Below are positions 35,558-43,762 of a DNA stretch of 64,000 bases, piece after piece (the first letter of the stretch is position 1; each line of letters begins with the position of its first letter). The notes beneath the pieces are model-generated. The model made no database searches and was not told the origin of the DNA. It worked only from the letters and a program-made list of their open reading frames with translations. This DNA is from Alkalihalobacillus pseudalcaliphilus (GTDB taxonomy: Bacteria; Bacillota; Bacilli; Bacillales; Bacillaceae_D), in NCBI RefSeq assembly GCF_028610675.1, contig NZ_JAQQWS010000001.1, positions 992,001 to 1,056,000 of the forward strand, read 5' to 3'. A program made the translations under genes and the position numbers.

Positions 35558-35890
35558 CTACCTCAACTTTTCACCCGATAAAATATGCCAATGTAAATGC
35601 TTAGAATCTTGATATTCACCTAGATTGGTGAGGACCCGACACGCCCCATGTTCTTCTGTAACATCTGCAGCCACTTTTCGTATGACCGATAATAATTCTA
35701 ATAAAATACCTTGTTCGCCTTCCTCCAAGGTGATCAGTGAATGAATATGTTTTTTGGGAATCGCCACAATATGCACAGGCCAATAAGGCTTTGTATGGTA
35801 ATAAGCTAGGACATTTTCTGTTTCCATAACGATATCTACTTTCGTTTTCCCACTTAATACTTCATCACAATAAAAATCTTCTGGCATTTT
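35558..35890 (-). CDS. HIT family protein
   Basis: A 110-aa HIT protein of Hint/PKCI type: PVHIVAIPKKHIHSLITLEE near the middle and the triad as KHLHWHILSGEKLR at the C-terminus. It hydrolyses purine nucleotide phosphoramidates or similar. The start at 35890 follows GAAGGGGCGG; a longer frame to 35923 lacks an SD. Second HIT gene of the window, unrelated in position to the first. Confidence 0.86.
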   Translation of the reverse strand, partial: KMPEDFYCDEVLSGKTKVDIVMETENVLAYYHTKPYWPVHIVAIPKKHIHSLITLEEGEQGILLELLSVIRKVAADVTEEHGACRVLTNLGEYQDSKHLHWHILSGEKLR

Positions 35891-36125
35891 ATCCGCCCCT
35901 TCATTTTCGTTCATAACAATCACTCAATTAGACGTAAGGAGGGAAGGCAAGGTTTCATTAAACATGAACGTTCGTGCAAACACGGAGCACTACTCTCCCC
36001 TACCAAAAATAAGGCTCCGTGTCCTGTGAGGAATTAAATGGGCATTCGACTCGCCATGTTAGTTTACTTTGAAAGATTAATGAGTGATGAAGATCATTAA
36101 AATTTCCGGAATAGATGTTACATTC

Positions 36126-36953
36126 TTAGCGGCTATTCCCTACTTTCACAATGGCTTGCTGATACATACCTACTTTCTCAATAAAAGATAGTTGCCCTGG
36201 CATACGGTCATCTAATTCATGCTTACGTCCGCGATTGCCTTCTTTACCTTTTCCTTTGATTCCAAGAAACGTTCGGTTAGCCATTAAAATCACAGGTCCG
36301 TCGTTTTCTTCTTTAATTTCTGTCTCTCGGCTAAGTCTTGGACTGATTACCTCATATTGAGGGCCGCCCTGTGGTTGATATAAGAATAACATTTGATTTT
36401 CCAATTGTTTTCTTGAAATTTTGGCTGTTTCAAACTTGGCATGCTCTTCATTATTTTTGTAAACAATCCATCTGTCACGCCAAAGCGATTGACGCATCGG
36501 TATATGTTCAAAATAAATCGTATCACCTGTAATATGGTCTTTAACCTCCACGTTACGATAATCAATAAACCCGAGTAATGACACCCATTTCTCAAAGCTA
36601 TTCTTAAATCGAAACTGAAAGCTTGCTACTGCTTGCTTATTTTCATTAAAAATTTGGACTGGATGGTTATGAATCATCCAAAATGGCTCTTGGTAAGCGT
36701 ATTCACCTTCATCTAAAGTCTCCGTCGCTAATTTCTCAAACTGATTTTCCCCTTTTGCACGTTCGATCGCCTGTTTCCGAGAACGCATTTTGAAGTAAAA
36801 GCGAACACCCGTACCAATGACAACGACACCTAAAATCGCTACAACCGTTAAATAAATATCAGATAGCGGTTCATTTTGTATCGAAGCACGGATTGGCTCT
36901 GCAATAATAAATACGATACTTGCTAAAAGAATCGCTAACATTCTTGAATTCAT
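36126..36953 (-). CDS. hypothetical membrane-anchored protein with beta-rich domain
   Basis: A 275-aa protein. Two hydrophobic segments (residues ~4-22 and 35-56) form an N-terminal hairpin, then a basic stretch (KMRSRKQAIERAK), then a strand-rich domain (WMIHNHPVQIFNENKQAVAS, NVEVKDHITGDTIYFEHIPM) that recalls tubby/LURP-like scramblase folds. AAGGAG is nine bases before the ATG at 36953. It is monocistronic. I give no function. Confidence 0.65.
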   Translation of the reverse strand: MNSRMLAILLASIVFIIAEPIRASIQNEPLSDIYLTVVAILGVVVIGTGVRFYFKMRSRKQAIERAKGENQFEKLATETLDEGEYAYQEPFWMIHNHPVQIFNENKQAVASFQFRFKNSFEKWVSLLGFIDYRNVEVKDHITGDTIYFEHIPMRQSLWRDRWIVYKNNEEHAKFETAKISRKQLENQMLFLYQPQGGPQYEVISPRLSRETEIKEENDGPVILMANRTFLGIKGKGKEGNRGRKHELDDRMPGQLSFIEKVGMYQQAIVKVGNSR

Positions 36954-37104
36954 TGACGACAACTCCTTGTAAAACTTTTATCACTAAATCATACGAAAAC
37001 AACCATTATATAGACGTATCCCTTCTTTTGACCTAGCCTAAACCTCTCAATCACACTATACTATTAACAAGAGCTATAATCATAGGACTCAGTAGGGGGA
37101 AAGT

Positions 37105-37983
37105 ATGCGAACATATCAAGAAATGCTTGAAACTATTTTAACTGTGGCAACCCATGATCGAAGAATTCTTGCGGTTTATATGAACGGTTCACGAACAAAT
37201 CCAGCGATCCAGCCAGACCTTTTTCAAGATTACGATATTGTTTATGTCGTGACAGAAATAAAACCTTTTATAACGGATAAAAGCTGGATTACGCCTTTCG
37301 GAGAACGATTAATGCTGCAAGAACCTGATTTAAACTTTTCAACAGGGGCTTCAACATTTACACATACGTATGCATACCAAATGCTTTTTACAGATGGAAA
37401 CCGGATCGATTTACGTCTAAAAACGCCAGAAGAAATGGAACGTACGTATTCTAGTGATACACTTAATCAACCCTTACTTGACCCACATTCACTACTCCCG
37501 AAAATGCCTAATGCGAATCATTCAATGTACGTAATTAAACCACCGACTGAATTAGAGTTTGATAGCTTCACAAATAATTTTTGGTGGTGCTTACAAAATG
37601 TAGCGAAAGCCCTTTGGCGCAAAGAACTACCATATGCCAAAGCGATGTATGAGGCGACATCACGAGACTCCCTTCACCGAATGATGGAATGGTGGATTGG
37701 TATACAACATGACTTTCAAGTATCAACTGGTGCATTAGGAAAACATTATCAAAAATATATGCCTACGACACTCTGGGAGCGTTACGCCTCAACTTATACA
37801 GGACCTGATTACGAAGAAATGTGGGATTCAATTTTTACGATAGCCGAGTTATTTCGAGAGCTATCCCTTACCGTTGCCTCTCATTTTGATTTTAAATACC
37901 CTTTCCAAGATGAGCAAAATATGATCAAATACTTACAACAGGTTCGCTTTTTACCTGACTACGCCACACGTATCTTTTTATAG
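37105..37983 (+). CDS. aadK: aminoglycoside 6-adenylyltransferase-like protein (ANT(6)/AadK)
   Basis: A 292-aa nucleotidyltransferase resembling B. subtilis AadK along its length: MRTYQEMLETILTVATHDRR, the catalytic NGSRTNPAIQPDLFQDYDIV (G-S-x-x-N with the D-x-D pair), IDLRLKTPEEME, NFWWCLQNVAKAL and a KYPFQDEQNMIKYL C-terminus. AadK adenylates streptomycin at the 6-hydroxyl; chromosomal homologues are common in Bacillus. Activity is unproven here. GGGGGAAAG lies upstream of the ATG. It is convergent with the next gene, 18 bp apart. Confidence 0.85.
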   Translation: MRTYQEMLETILTVATHDRRILAVYMNGSRTNPAIQPDLFQDYDIVYVVTEIKPFITDKSWITPFGERLMLQEPDLNFSTGASTFTHTYAYQMLFTDGNRIDLRLKTPEEMERTYSSDTLNQPLLDPHSLLPKMPNANHSMYVIKPPTELEFDSFTNNFWWCLQNVAKALWRKELPYAKAMYEATSRDSLHRMMEWWIGIQHDFQVSTGALGKHYQKYMPTTLWERYASTYTGPDYEEMWDSIFTIAELFRELSLTVASHFDFKYPFQDEQNMIKYLQQVRFLPDYATRIFL

Positions 37984-38001
37984 TTGCTATGTAAATCTTA
38001 C

Positions 38002-38595
38002 TCATTCAACCTCATCAAAGTATCGAACGTTATCCATTCGGGGATGCTCGTATTCATAGAGTACGTCCCCTTCTTCATTTAACCCTCGATAGCTTCTCAA
38101 GACTTCATAAGACCTTCCACCTTTCCATACGACTAAAAATAATTGTTGATCATTAACGGGCTCTTGTAATGTCTCGTGATCTAATTCCACTTCAATCACA
38201 TCAATTTCAGGGTCAGAAACATAACCTCCCATGTACGATATAGCAGGTTCACCCTTGAAAGAACTACCAAAAATATGTGTGATCGCTTCCTCTGAGTTCT
38301 TCTTTATACCACCACCGTTACGATGTTGCCAGAAAATCCCCCACTTTCGCTCAACATGTGAGGCAGAAAACCAATCTTTATATGTAGACAAATAAATAAT
38401 GCTAGAATTTACTTTTCTCTCATCAATAATGTCGGATGGTCCATAATGCATCGACTTTTCCGAATACCTGAGCGTATTCTCTGGTGAGAGATATTGAAAA
38501 TAGACAAGATAGGGAGAATATAGAAGGACACAAGCTACTAACAGCCCTGCAATTCCCCATTTTATGTATTCTTTTCTCTTTCCCTTATGAGCCAT
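38002..38595 (-). CDS. hypothetical membrane-anchored protein
   Basis: A 197-aa protein with a basic N-terminus (MAHKGKRKEYIKW), one membrane segment (IAGLLVACVLLYSPYLVYFQ) and an exposed region of about 160 residues. It starts at ATG 38595 with AGGGGA eight bases upstream and overlaps the 3' end of the preceding gene by 11 bp, so the two are coupled and likely form a pair. Family not recognised. Confidence 0.62.
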   Translation of the reverse strand: MAHKGKRKEYIKWGIAGLLVACVLLYSPYLVYFQYLSPENTLRYSEKSMHYGPSDIIDERKVNSSIIYLSTYKDWFSASHVERKWGIFWQHRNGGGIKKNSEEAITHIFGSSFKGEPAISYMGGYVSDPEIDVIEVELDHETLQEPVNDQQLFLVVWKGGRSYEVLRSYRGLNEEGDVLYEYEHPRMDNVRYFDEVE

Positions 38596-39070
38596 GATCA
38601 CCGTCCCCTTTCGTTAATATAATTTTCTCTTCTACCAAACGGTCATATCTTTCTACTCTTACTATCACATACTCTGTCTCTTTTGAAAGTGGCTCAAATG
38701 AAAGACGATGGACGGCTTTATATCCTAAATATGTGCTACTTGACGATGAGAAAGCGGCTTCATTACCTTGGTCATCAATAAGTGTCATATTCTCACCACC
38801 AAAAGACCACCCTCCACGCAAATTATTACTTGAATTGATGTGTACAAAAGAGGAGTCCTCATACAGACCCAGAGTCTTCACATGAAAGCTACGATGTTCA
38901 AAGTCAATCTCTTCATCTAGTGAATAAGAGTTCACATCAGAAGCGGCTAATCGTTCGCGCGTTTCTTTAGAAAGTTCAGAGGTAAATACACCGATAACAA
39001 TTCCTAGTATGTGAGGAAGTAGAAGTAAAATGGAGATAATAATGATGAATGTTCGTATTTTCTTTAACAC
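38585..39070 (-). CDS. hypothetical membrane-anchored protein
   Basis: A 161-aa protein with one N-terminal hydrophobic segment (FIIIISILLLLPHILGIVIG) and a polar, beta-rich exterior domain containing LRGGWSFGGENMTLIDDQG. GTG start at 39070 with AAGGAGGG nine bases upstream. First gene of a two-gene operon with the overlapping gene at 38002. Family not recognised. Confidence 0.62.
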   Translation of the reverse strand: MLKKIRTFIIIISILLLLPHILGIVIGVFTSELSKETRERLAASDVNSYSLDEEIDFEHRSFHVKTLGLYEDSSFVHINSSNNLRGGWSFGGENMTLIDDQGNEAAFSSSSSTYLGYKAVHRLSFEPLSKETEYVIVRVERYDRLVEEKIILTKGDGDHGS

Positions 39071-39168
39071 GAAATATAGCCCTCCTTATTAAGTAATCCG
39101 TGTACCATCCTAACATATCTACCTCTGAAAATGTTGTCATTTTCCAAGATTATTAATTTTATACAAAA

Positions 39169-39199
39169 AAAAAGAATAGCTTTTACAGCTACTCTTTTT
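39169..39199. terminator. Terminator-like hairpin beside the GNAT gene
   Basis: AAAGAATAGC and GCTACTCTTT can pair with one mismatch, followed on the plus side by TTTTTG. On the minus strand it would end the GNAT gene whose stop is at 39216. Confidence 0.55.
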
Positions 39200-39215
39200 G
39201 TGTGTGTTACCATAT

Positions 39216-39755
39216 TCAATTATCGATATGCTCCCACTCTTCACGTAAAATCCCCATCCGAATCGAATCATAATAAGTTTCGTTATAATACCTCACTTTT
39301 CGAATGCGTGCCTCCATCATCATGCCAAGTTTCTCAGCGGCCCTAATCATGCGCTTATTTCCAGACCACGTCGTTAAACCAACACGCTCAAGAGGCATTG
39401 TTGTAAAAAGATGATTCATCCACAATCGTAGGGCCCGTGTGCCAAGCCCTTTTCCCCAATCGGTACCGCGGTAAAAGATAATTCCCATCTCAAGCCACTT
39501 CTTTTGAGCATCCTCATAATAATAAGATACGGTTCCACAAATCTGTTCATCAATCGTAATTATCCAAACATCCTCAGCATCTACCCACTGATCCGCATCT
39601 TTCATAAATGCTTCAAAAGGTATTGCTTGATGTGGAAAATAAGGGGCATCCCATTTTTTCCATTCTGGGTTATCTTCTTTATAAATAAGCTCCCATAACA
39701 CAGGTAAATCTTCAGTTTGAATAGGTCGAATTTTCAGTTCTTGTTCGCTATACAT
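39216..39755 (-). CDS. GNAT family N-acetyltransferase
   Basis: A 179-aa protein with LKIRPIQTEDLPVLWELIYK, the acetyl-CoA loop GTDWGKGLGTRALRLWMNHL and the C-terminal NKRMIRAAEKLGMMMEARIR, features of the RimJ/RimL/SpeG-like GNAT branch. The start at 39755 follows GAGG by six bases. Substrate unknown. Confidence 0.85.
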   Translation of the reverse strand: MYSEQELKIRPIQTEDLPVLWELIYKEDNPEWKKWDAPYFPHQAIPFEAFMKDADQWVDAEDVWIITIDEQICGTVSYYYEDAQKKWLEMGIIFYRGTDWGKGLGTRALRLWMNHLFTTMPLERVGLTTWSGNKRMIRAAEKLGMMMEARIRKVRYYNETYYDSIRMGILREEWEHIDN

Positions 39756-39912
39756 TCTTTTCCTCTTTTCAATTTTTGAATTCTGACACTTAGATTGAAA
39801 AGAAGAATATCTCATTTCTTTACTTTTCAATCACCTGATAAGCCTGGATCTGTTTCATCTTCCTCACTCCTTTATATTAGCTATCTATAAGTTTACCATA
39901 TTTATCCTAACT

Positions 39913-40128
39913 TTACCTTGGTCGATTTTGATTATTCTCTTTAATTTCCTTTTGTGTCTCTGATTGCGAGCTGTCATCTCCATAAAGGAAAAATGAGGTC
40001 ACAAGGAATAATCCGCCACCCATTACTTTGATTGGCCATTCTAAGAAGTGATCACTGAGCAAAAAGTGACTCCCTAATAGAAGGATCGGTCCGAGGATTA
40101 ATAGAGTTGTATAAATGATTAGTTTCAA
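39913..40128 (-). CDS. small hypothetical membrane protein
   Basis: A 71-aa protein with two hydrophobic segments (residues ~3-23 and 33-49) and a polar acidic tail. TTG start with AAAGGAGA about seven bases upstream. Monocistronic, followed upstream by an interspersed repeat. Function unknown. Confidence 0.6.
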   Translation of the reverse strand: MKLIIYTTLLILGPILLLGSHFLLSDHFLEWPIKVMGGGLFLVTSFFLYGDDSSQSETQKEIKENNQNRPR

Positions 40129-40139
40129 TGGTTTGTCTC

Positions 40140-40335
40140 CTTTTATATGAACGTGTATCTAGTGACGATGGTTAGTGCCTTGAAGTTAGCTCGTCATCCA
40201 TCTCGTGATAAATGACCTTAACAGGATACTGCTCCCTTTTTGTGCGTGCGACTCCTAATGGTGATGGAGTTGTAAACGGGCCAACTGTTTAAATAGTCGC
40301 CACTACGTCCTTCGGGAGTCTGCCTATATTTTCTT
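40140..40335. repeat. Interspersed intergenic repeat (copy D)
   Basis: TTAGTGCCTTGAAGTTAGCT, CATCCATCTCGTGATAAATG, TGTGCGTGCGACTCCTAATG and TGTTTAAATAGTCGCCACTA match 46690-46810 and, inverted, 17000-17140, 55470-55630 and 62400-62540. No gene is seen here. Confidence 0.78.
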
Positions 40336-40338
40336 CCG

Positions 40339-40935
40339 CTATAGCTCTTTTAACGCTTGTTTTTGAGCAGCTTTGGCTCTTTTGATTCCTTGTGGATTAT
40401 TGATTTTTTCTAGGATGCTTAATGCTTGCTCGCCATATTGGATAATTTCTTCTTTTGATCGTTTCGTATATCCTGCGTTGGCTAAATCTGCTTGGATAAT
40501 CCAATACCAGCCTAATCCTTGCTGATGGTCAACCGTGTTGCCTGTTCGAAATACAGCCTTGGCTTTTTCTAGATAGTCTAGCCCTTTTTCTTTTTCGCCA
40601 GTTGAGATTTTCTGTACACCTGTCGAAAATAATGATTGAGCAAAAGCGATTTCGTCTCCTGATTTTTCCGCATAAAAAAGCTCTGATTGGTTTGCTTGCT
40701 CAGCCTCGCTTATCCTTTGCATGGCACGTAGCATGCTTGCTTTTCTTAAATATATTTGTGCTAACTCTTTATAAATCAAATCTTGGTTCATTGATGTGTT
40801 TGTTTCTCGCTCGAGATGACTTAGCTTCATTTCAACTTCTTCATAAACCTTTAATGCTTGCTCATACAATTCTTTTTGTTCATATTGAATTAATGCTACT
40901 TTTATTTTCTCTTGTAGTACTTCTAATTCAGACAA
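40339..40935 (-). CDS. TPR-like helical repeat protein
   Basis: A 198-aa all-helical soluble protein. Repeated 34-residue helix pairs can be followed (KELYEQALKVYEEVEMKLSH, YKELAQIYLRKASMLRAMQR, GEKEKGLDYLEKAKAVFRTG, KEEIIQYGEQALSILEKINN). It is probably a protein-interaction module. No catalytic motif is visible. It is 36 bp downstream of the YoaP-like gene on the same strand and may be co-transcribed. Confidence 0.72.
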   Translation of the reverse strand: MSELEVLQEKIKVALIQYEQKELYEQALKVYEEVEMKLSHLERETNTSMNQDLIYKELAQIYLRKASMLRAMQRISEAEQANQSELFYAEKSGDEIAFAQSLFSTGVQKISTGEKEKGLDYLEKAKAVFRTGNTVDHQQGLGWYWIIQADLANAGYTKRSKEEIIQYGEQALSILEKINNPQGIKRAKAAQKQALKEL

Positions 40936-40971
40936 GTAAACAACACCTTTCTTAATTGGTTTTTCAAGAGC

Positions 40972-41739
40972 CTATTCTTCTAGTAGTGCCTTTATTTTCT
41001 TGTACGCCGTTCGAGCTGTTAATCGATGGAAGCTTATCAATTTCCCTTTAAATAGAACATGATAAATTCCGTAGGGAGTCGGTGCCAATTCTTTTATATC
41101 CTCTGAGGTTTTTAAATCAATAACAGTAAGCGGAATCCCTATTTGCTCAGCCGCGATTCTTACATTTTCGGTTGCCACCTCGACATAAGGACATTGAAAT
41201 GAACGAAGGATGGTTAAATCTTGATAGATATTCGTGCGTTCCTTCCAATTTGTCGGAAAATACGGATTGTTGTCCGTTTCTGTACATTTGTAAACAAACA
41301 GCTCGAACTCATCTAGTGCTTCATCGACCTTAACAAAGCCATTTTTGATAAAAACCTCTTTGCTCGGGGCCCAACCTGTTTGGTTATTAGTAACAACTAC
41401 TACACCTTTCTGTTGTTTTTCTTTCGCTTCACTTATACATGTTTGGATTAACTGGCTCCCATAACCAGCTTGGTTATCTGATACCCAAAGGCAATGAATA
41501 ACGATATAACCGTCCGCATAGATGGCCCGTGATGCATTTTCACTTTCGGTATATTCAATGAACCCTTTTTGTTTTTTCCCTTCTAAGATTTGGACATATC
41601 TTAAGCCAACTTCAAGTTCTTGCTTAAGCCAGTTTTGTTTCCTTTGATAGCCGTTCGTTTGTTTCATGCTACGCAAGCAGTAGCTTCCAACTCCGTCGAG
41701 TATTTCTACGGTTGTGTCTACGATATTTACTTCTGGCAT
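40972..41739 (-). CDS. yoaP: YoaP-like GNAT acetyltransferase
   Basis: A 255-aa two-part protein: an N-terminal GNAT domain (VIHCLWVSDNQAGYGSQLIQ, then EVFIKNGFVKVDEALDEFEL) and a C-terminal thioredoxin-like YoaP domain (ILRSFQCPYVEVATENVRIA, TPYGIYHVLFKGKLISFHRL). This matches the architecture and length of B. subtilis YoaP. Substrate unknown. The name is by resemblance. Confidence 0.82.
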   Translation of the reverse strand: MPEVNIVDTTVEILDGVGSYCLRSMKQTNGYQRKQNWLKQELEVGLRYVQILEGKKQKGFIEYTESENASRAIYADGYIVIHCLWVSDNQAGYGSQLIQTCISEAKEKQQKGVVVVTNNQTGWAPSKEVFIKNGFVKVDEALDEFELFVYKCTETDNNPYFPTNWKERTNIYQDLTILRSFQCPYVEVATENVRIAAEQIGIPLTVIDLKTSEDIKELAPTPYGIYHVLFKGKLISFHRLTARTAYKKIKALLEE

Positions 41740-41807
41740 TATTTATATTCACCCCTTTTTTAAATAAAAGTTACATTAGGTTGACTACTTATCGTTACTA
41801 GGAATGA

Positions 41808-42212
41808 CTAGATTTCGGTTGGAGCTACGATTTCTACTTTCATTCGATCTGGGTCTTCGAAATAGACGGCATAATGTTCGGGTCCTCCTGCATAAGGATG
41901 CTTATTTTCATATAAGATCGGAAAACCGCGTTTTATCAACTCTTCCGTAAATTGGTCCACTTGTTGCTTAGATTCTGCTGAAAACGCCAAATGATTTAAC
42001 CCCACCCGACAGCGATGATAACTTATCTTTGAATACTTTTCTTGTACCTGAACAAATACTAGATATGTTGAACCCAGCTTCCAACTTTGCCCTTCCTCCC
42101 ACTCTTGAAAAGGCTCATATCCAAGCTCCTCTAACAGCCAGCCCCAGAATTGCTTACTTTTCGTTAAATCAGAAACATATAACTCAATATGATGTATCAT
42201 CCCTTTAGCCAT
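41808..42212 (-). CDS. VOC (glyoxalase/bleomycin-resistance) family protein
   Basis: A 134-aa single VOC domain: MIHHIELYVSDLTKSKQFW with a metal-ligand His, GLNHLAFSAESKQQVDQFTE, HYAVYFEDPDRMKVEIVAP with the late Glu ligand. VOC proteins are metal-dependent lyases, dioxygenases or drug-binding proteins. The start at 42212 has GGAGG five bases upstream. Monocistronic and divergent from the rsgA attenuator. Confidence 0.87.
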   Translation of the reverse strand: MAKGMIHHIELYVSDLTKSKQFWGWLLEELGYEPFQEWEEGQSWKLGSTYLVFVQVQEKYSKISYHRCRVGLNHLAFSAESKQQVDQFTEELIKRGFPILYENKHPYAGGPEHYAVYFEDPDRMKVEIVAPTEI

Positions 42213-42313
42213 AGCAACCTCCAACTTTCAAAAAATTCAATTATTTCCTGAGCAATAATATTTTCTATATTTTCAATCATTTCCCTACTTTCTAAATTAA
42301 CACAATTCTACTC

Positions 42314-42342
42314 TTTACACATGGAATTATTTAATATATGAT
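42314..42342 (+). promoter_or_regulatory. Promoter of the rsgA-like leader
   Basis: TTTACA (42314-42319) and TATGAT (42337-42342) are separated by exactly 17 bp. Transcription would start near 42349, about 27 bases before the leader-peptide ATG. Confidence 0.75.
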
Positions 42343-42361
42343 GTAAAATATAAAATAAGAG

Positions 42362-42523
42362 AGAAGGTGATGGCTATGTCAATTTTACGTATAGAAACAC
42401 AACCACATGTAAAAATAGGATACCATCATCACCTTTTAATAAAGAACTAGCGTTTATTACGTATGTAATCTTAGTTTCGTATGCAAAAGTTTGGATGATG
42501 GGAACCATTGTTCAAGCTTTTTT
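42362..42523 (+). promoter_or_regulatory. Leader-peptide transcription attenuator upstream of the rsgA paralogue
   Basis: Four pairing segments are visible. Segment 1 (42362-42372, the leader SD AGAAGGTGATG) pairs with segment 2 (42427-42437, CATCACCTTTT). Segment 3 (42485-42501, AAAAGTTTGGATGATGG) pairs with segment 4 (42505-42521, CCATTGTTCAAGCTTTT) as a 17-bp stem (four G-U) with loop GAA and a T-run ending at 42523: an intrinsic terminator. CCATCATC (42423-42430) is also the exact complement of GATGATGG (42494-42501), so 2:3 pairing would break the terminator. A ribosome held early on the leader ORF would mask segment 1 and allow 2:3. Pairings are seen; function is inferred. Confidence 0.85.
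42376..42450 (+). CDS. 24-aa leader peptide of the attenuator
   Basis: ATG at 42376 opens a 24-codon frame beginning MSILRIETQPHVKIG and ending YHHHLLIKN, stop TAG at 42450. AAGGTGAT, a strong anti-SD match, lies just upstream. The three His codons coincide with segment 2 of the attenuator, so the RNA pairing rather than the amino acid may dictate them. The peptide is a candidate sensor whose translation rate or arrest controls read-through into the GTPase gene. Confidence 0.75.
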   Translation: MSILRIETQPHVKIGYHHHLLIKN

Positions 42524-42553
42524 ATTATGCATACAAATTAGGAGGAAACAATC

Positions 42554-43606
42554 TTGAATTTATTACAAAAACGTTTAGCTTATAAAGATGAATTGAATTA
42601 TACAGGTGAAGAAAAACTCCTTGCTCGTGTTATTACCGAACAAAAGGGTCGATACACCGTAGAAACATTAACTGGTACCGCTTCAGCTGTTGTAAAAGGG
42701 AAAATGCATCACGACGCCAAGTCACGTATGGACTTTCCAGCTGTTGGTGATTGGGTAGTACTTCGTGATGTAACGACGACAGATGATGTTATTATTGATG
42801 AAATTTTACCTCGTTACAGTAGCATTTCGCGTCAAGTCGCTGGTTTACAAACGGACATACAAATTATTGCAACAAATGTAACAAAGGTTTTAATTGTAAT
42901 GAGCGCCGAAGAACCTTTAAACCCTCGAAAAATAGAGCGCTATTTAACGGCAGTTTGGGAAAGTGGAGCCACTCCATTTCTCGTATTTTCAAAAGCAGAT
43001 CTAGCTGATGACCCTAACAATCATAAGCAAGAGGCTGAGTCCATCTCACTCGGTGTTCCGGTCATCATTTGGAGTTCAGCCACTGAGTTGGGAAAAGAAG
43101 ACCTGCAAAGACTTATTCAGCCAGATGATACCGTCGTCTTAATGGGTAGCTCTGGTGTTGGTAAATCAACACTGATTAATGCTCTTTTAAATGAAGAGAT
43201 TCAAAAGACAGGATCCGTACGCGACGATGATAAAAGGGGACGCCATACAACGACACATAGGGAGTTATTACTATTACCAGAAGGTGGCGTGATTATTGAT
43301 ACTCCCGGCATGCGCGAATGGCAATTATGGGCAGAAGACGCTGATAGTTTAGCTGGATCATTTGCTGACATTTCTGCTCTGACCGATCATTGCCGTTTTG
43401 CCGATTGCTCTCATAAAAGTGAACCAGGATGTGCGATTAAAGAAGCACGATCCACTGGAGAATTAGATGAGAGTAGATGGCAAAGTTACGTAAAACTGCA
43501 ACGTGAACTTGCCTATGCGGCCCGAAAACAGAATGCTCGTCTTGCCTCCGCTGAAAAAAAGAAATGGAAACAAATGACGCAAGTTCACAAGAAAATCAAA
43601 TATTGA
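42554..43606 (+). CDS. rsgA: RsgA-type circularly permuted ribosome-assembly GTPase
   Basis: A 350-aa protein with an N-terminal OB-fold (KMHHDAKSRMDFPAVGDWVV), permuted G motifs in the order SKADL (G4), GSSGVGKSTL (G1), IIDTPGMREW (G3), and a C-terminal zinc domain (DHCRFADCSHKSEPGCAI). RsgA matures the 30S subunit and is stimulated by it. At 350 aa and outside the usual prpC-prkC neighbourhood it is probably a second paralogue rather than the housekeeping YloQ. TTG start with GGAGG eight bases upstream. Expression is likely gated by the attenuator upstream. Confidence 0.9.
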   Translation: MNLLQKRLAYKDELNYTGEEKLLARVITEQKGRYTVETLTGTASAVVKGKMHHDAKSRMDFPAVGDWVVLRDVTTTDDVIIDEILPRYSSISRQVAGLQTDIQIIATNVTKVLIVMSAEEPLNPRKIERYLTAVWESGATPFLVFSKADLADDPNNHKQEAESISLGVPVIIWSSATELGKEDLQRLIQPDDTVVLMGSSGVGKSTLINALLNEEIQKTGSVRDDDKRGRHTTTHRELLLLPEGGVIIDTPGMREWQLWAEDADSLAGSFADISALTDHCRFADCSHKSEPGCAIKEARSTGELDESRWQSYVKLQRELAYAARKQNARLASAEKKKWKQMTQVHKKIKY

Positions 43607-43610
43607 TCAA

Positions 43611-43654
43611 AAAATCACCAAGTCTCAAGTGTTGTGAGACTTGGTGATTTTTTT
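43611..43654 (+). terminator. Terminator of the rsgA paralogue
   Basis: AATCACCAAGTCTCA and TGAGACTTGGTGATT pair perfectly over 15 bp, followed by Ts. Confidence 0.95.
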
Positions 43655-43762
43655 CGTTTTAATGGACTTTAAATACCATTACGGCGTCATTCCATTCGCT
43701 TCCTTTATAATATACTTTTGTCTTCATATTTAATTAATGAAACCTCTAAATTTAATGCTGAT

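Noticed and set aside
42376..42450. Classic histidine-starvation attenuator
   Set aside because: A ribosome paused at the His codons would cover segment 2 and favour termination, and the downstream gene is not a his gene.
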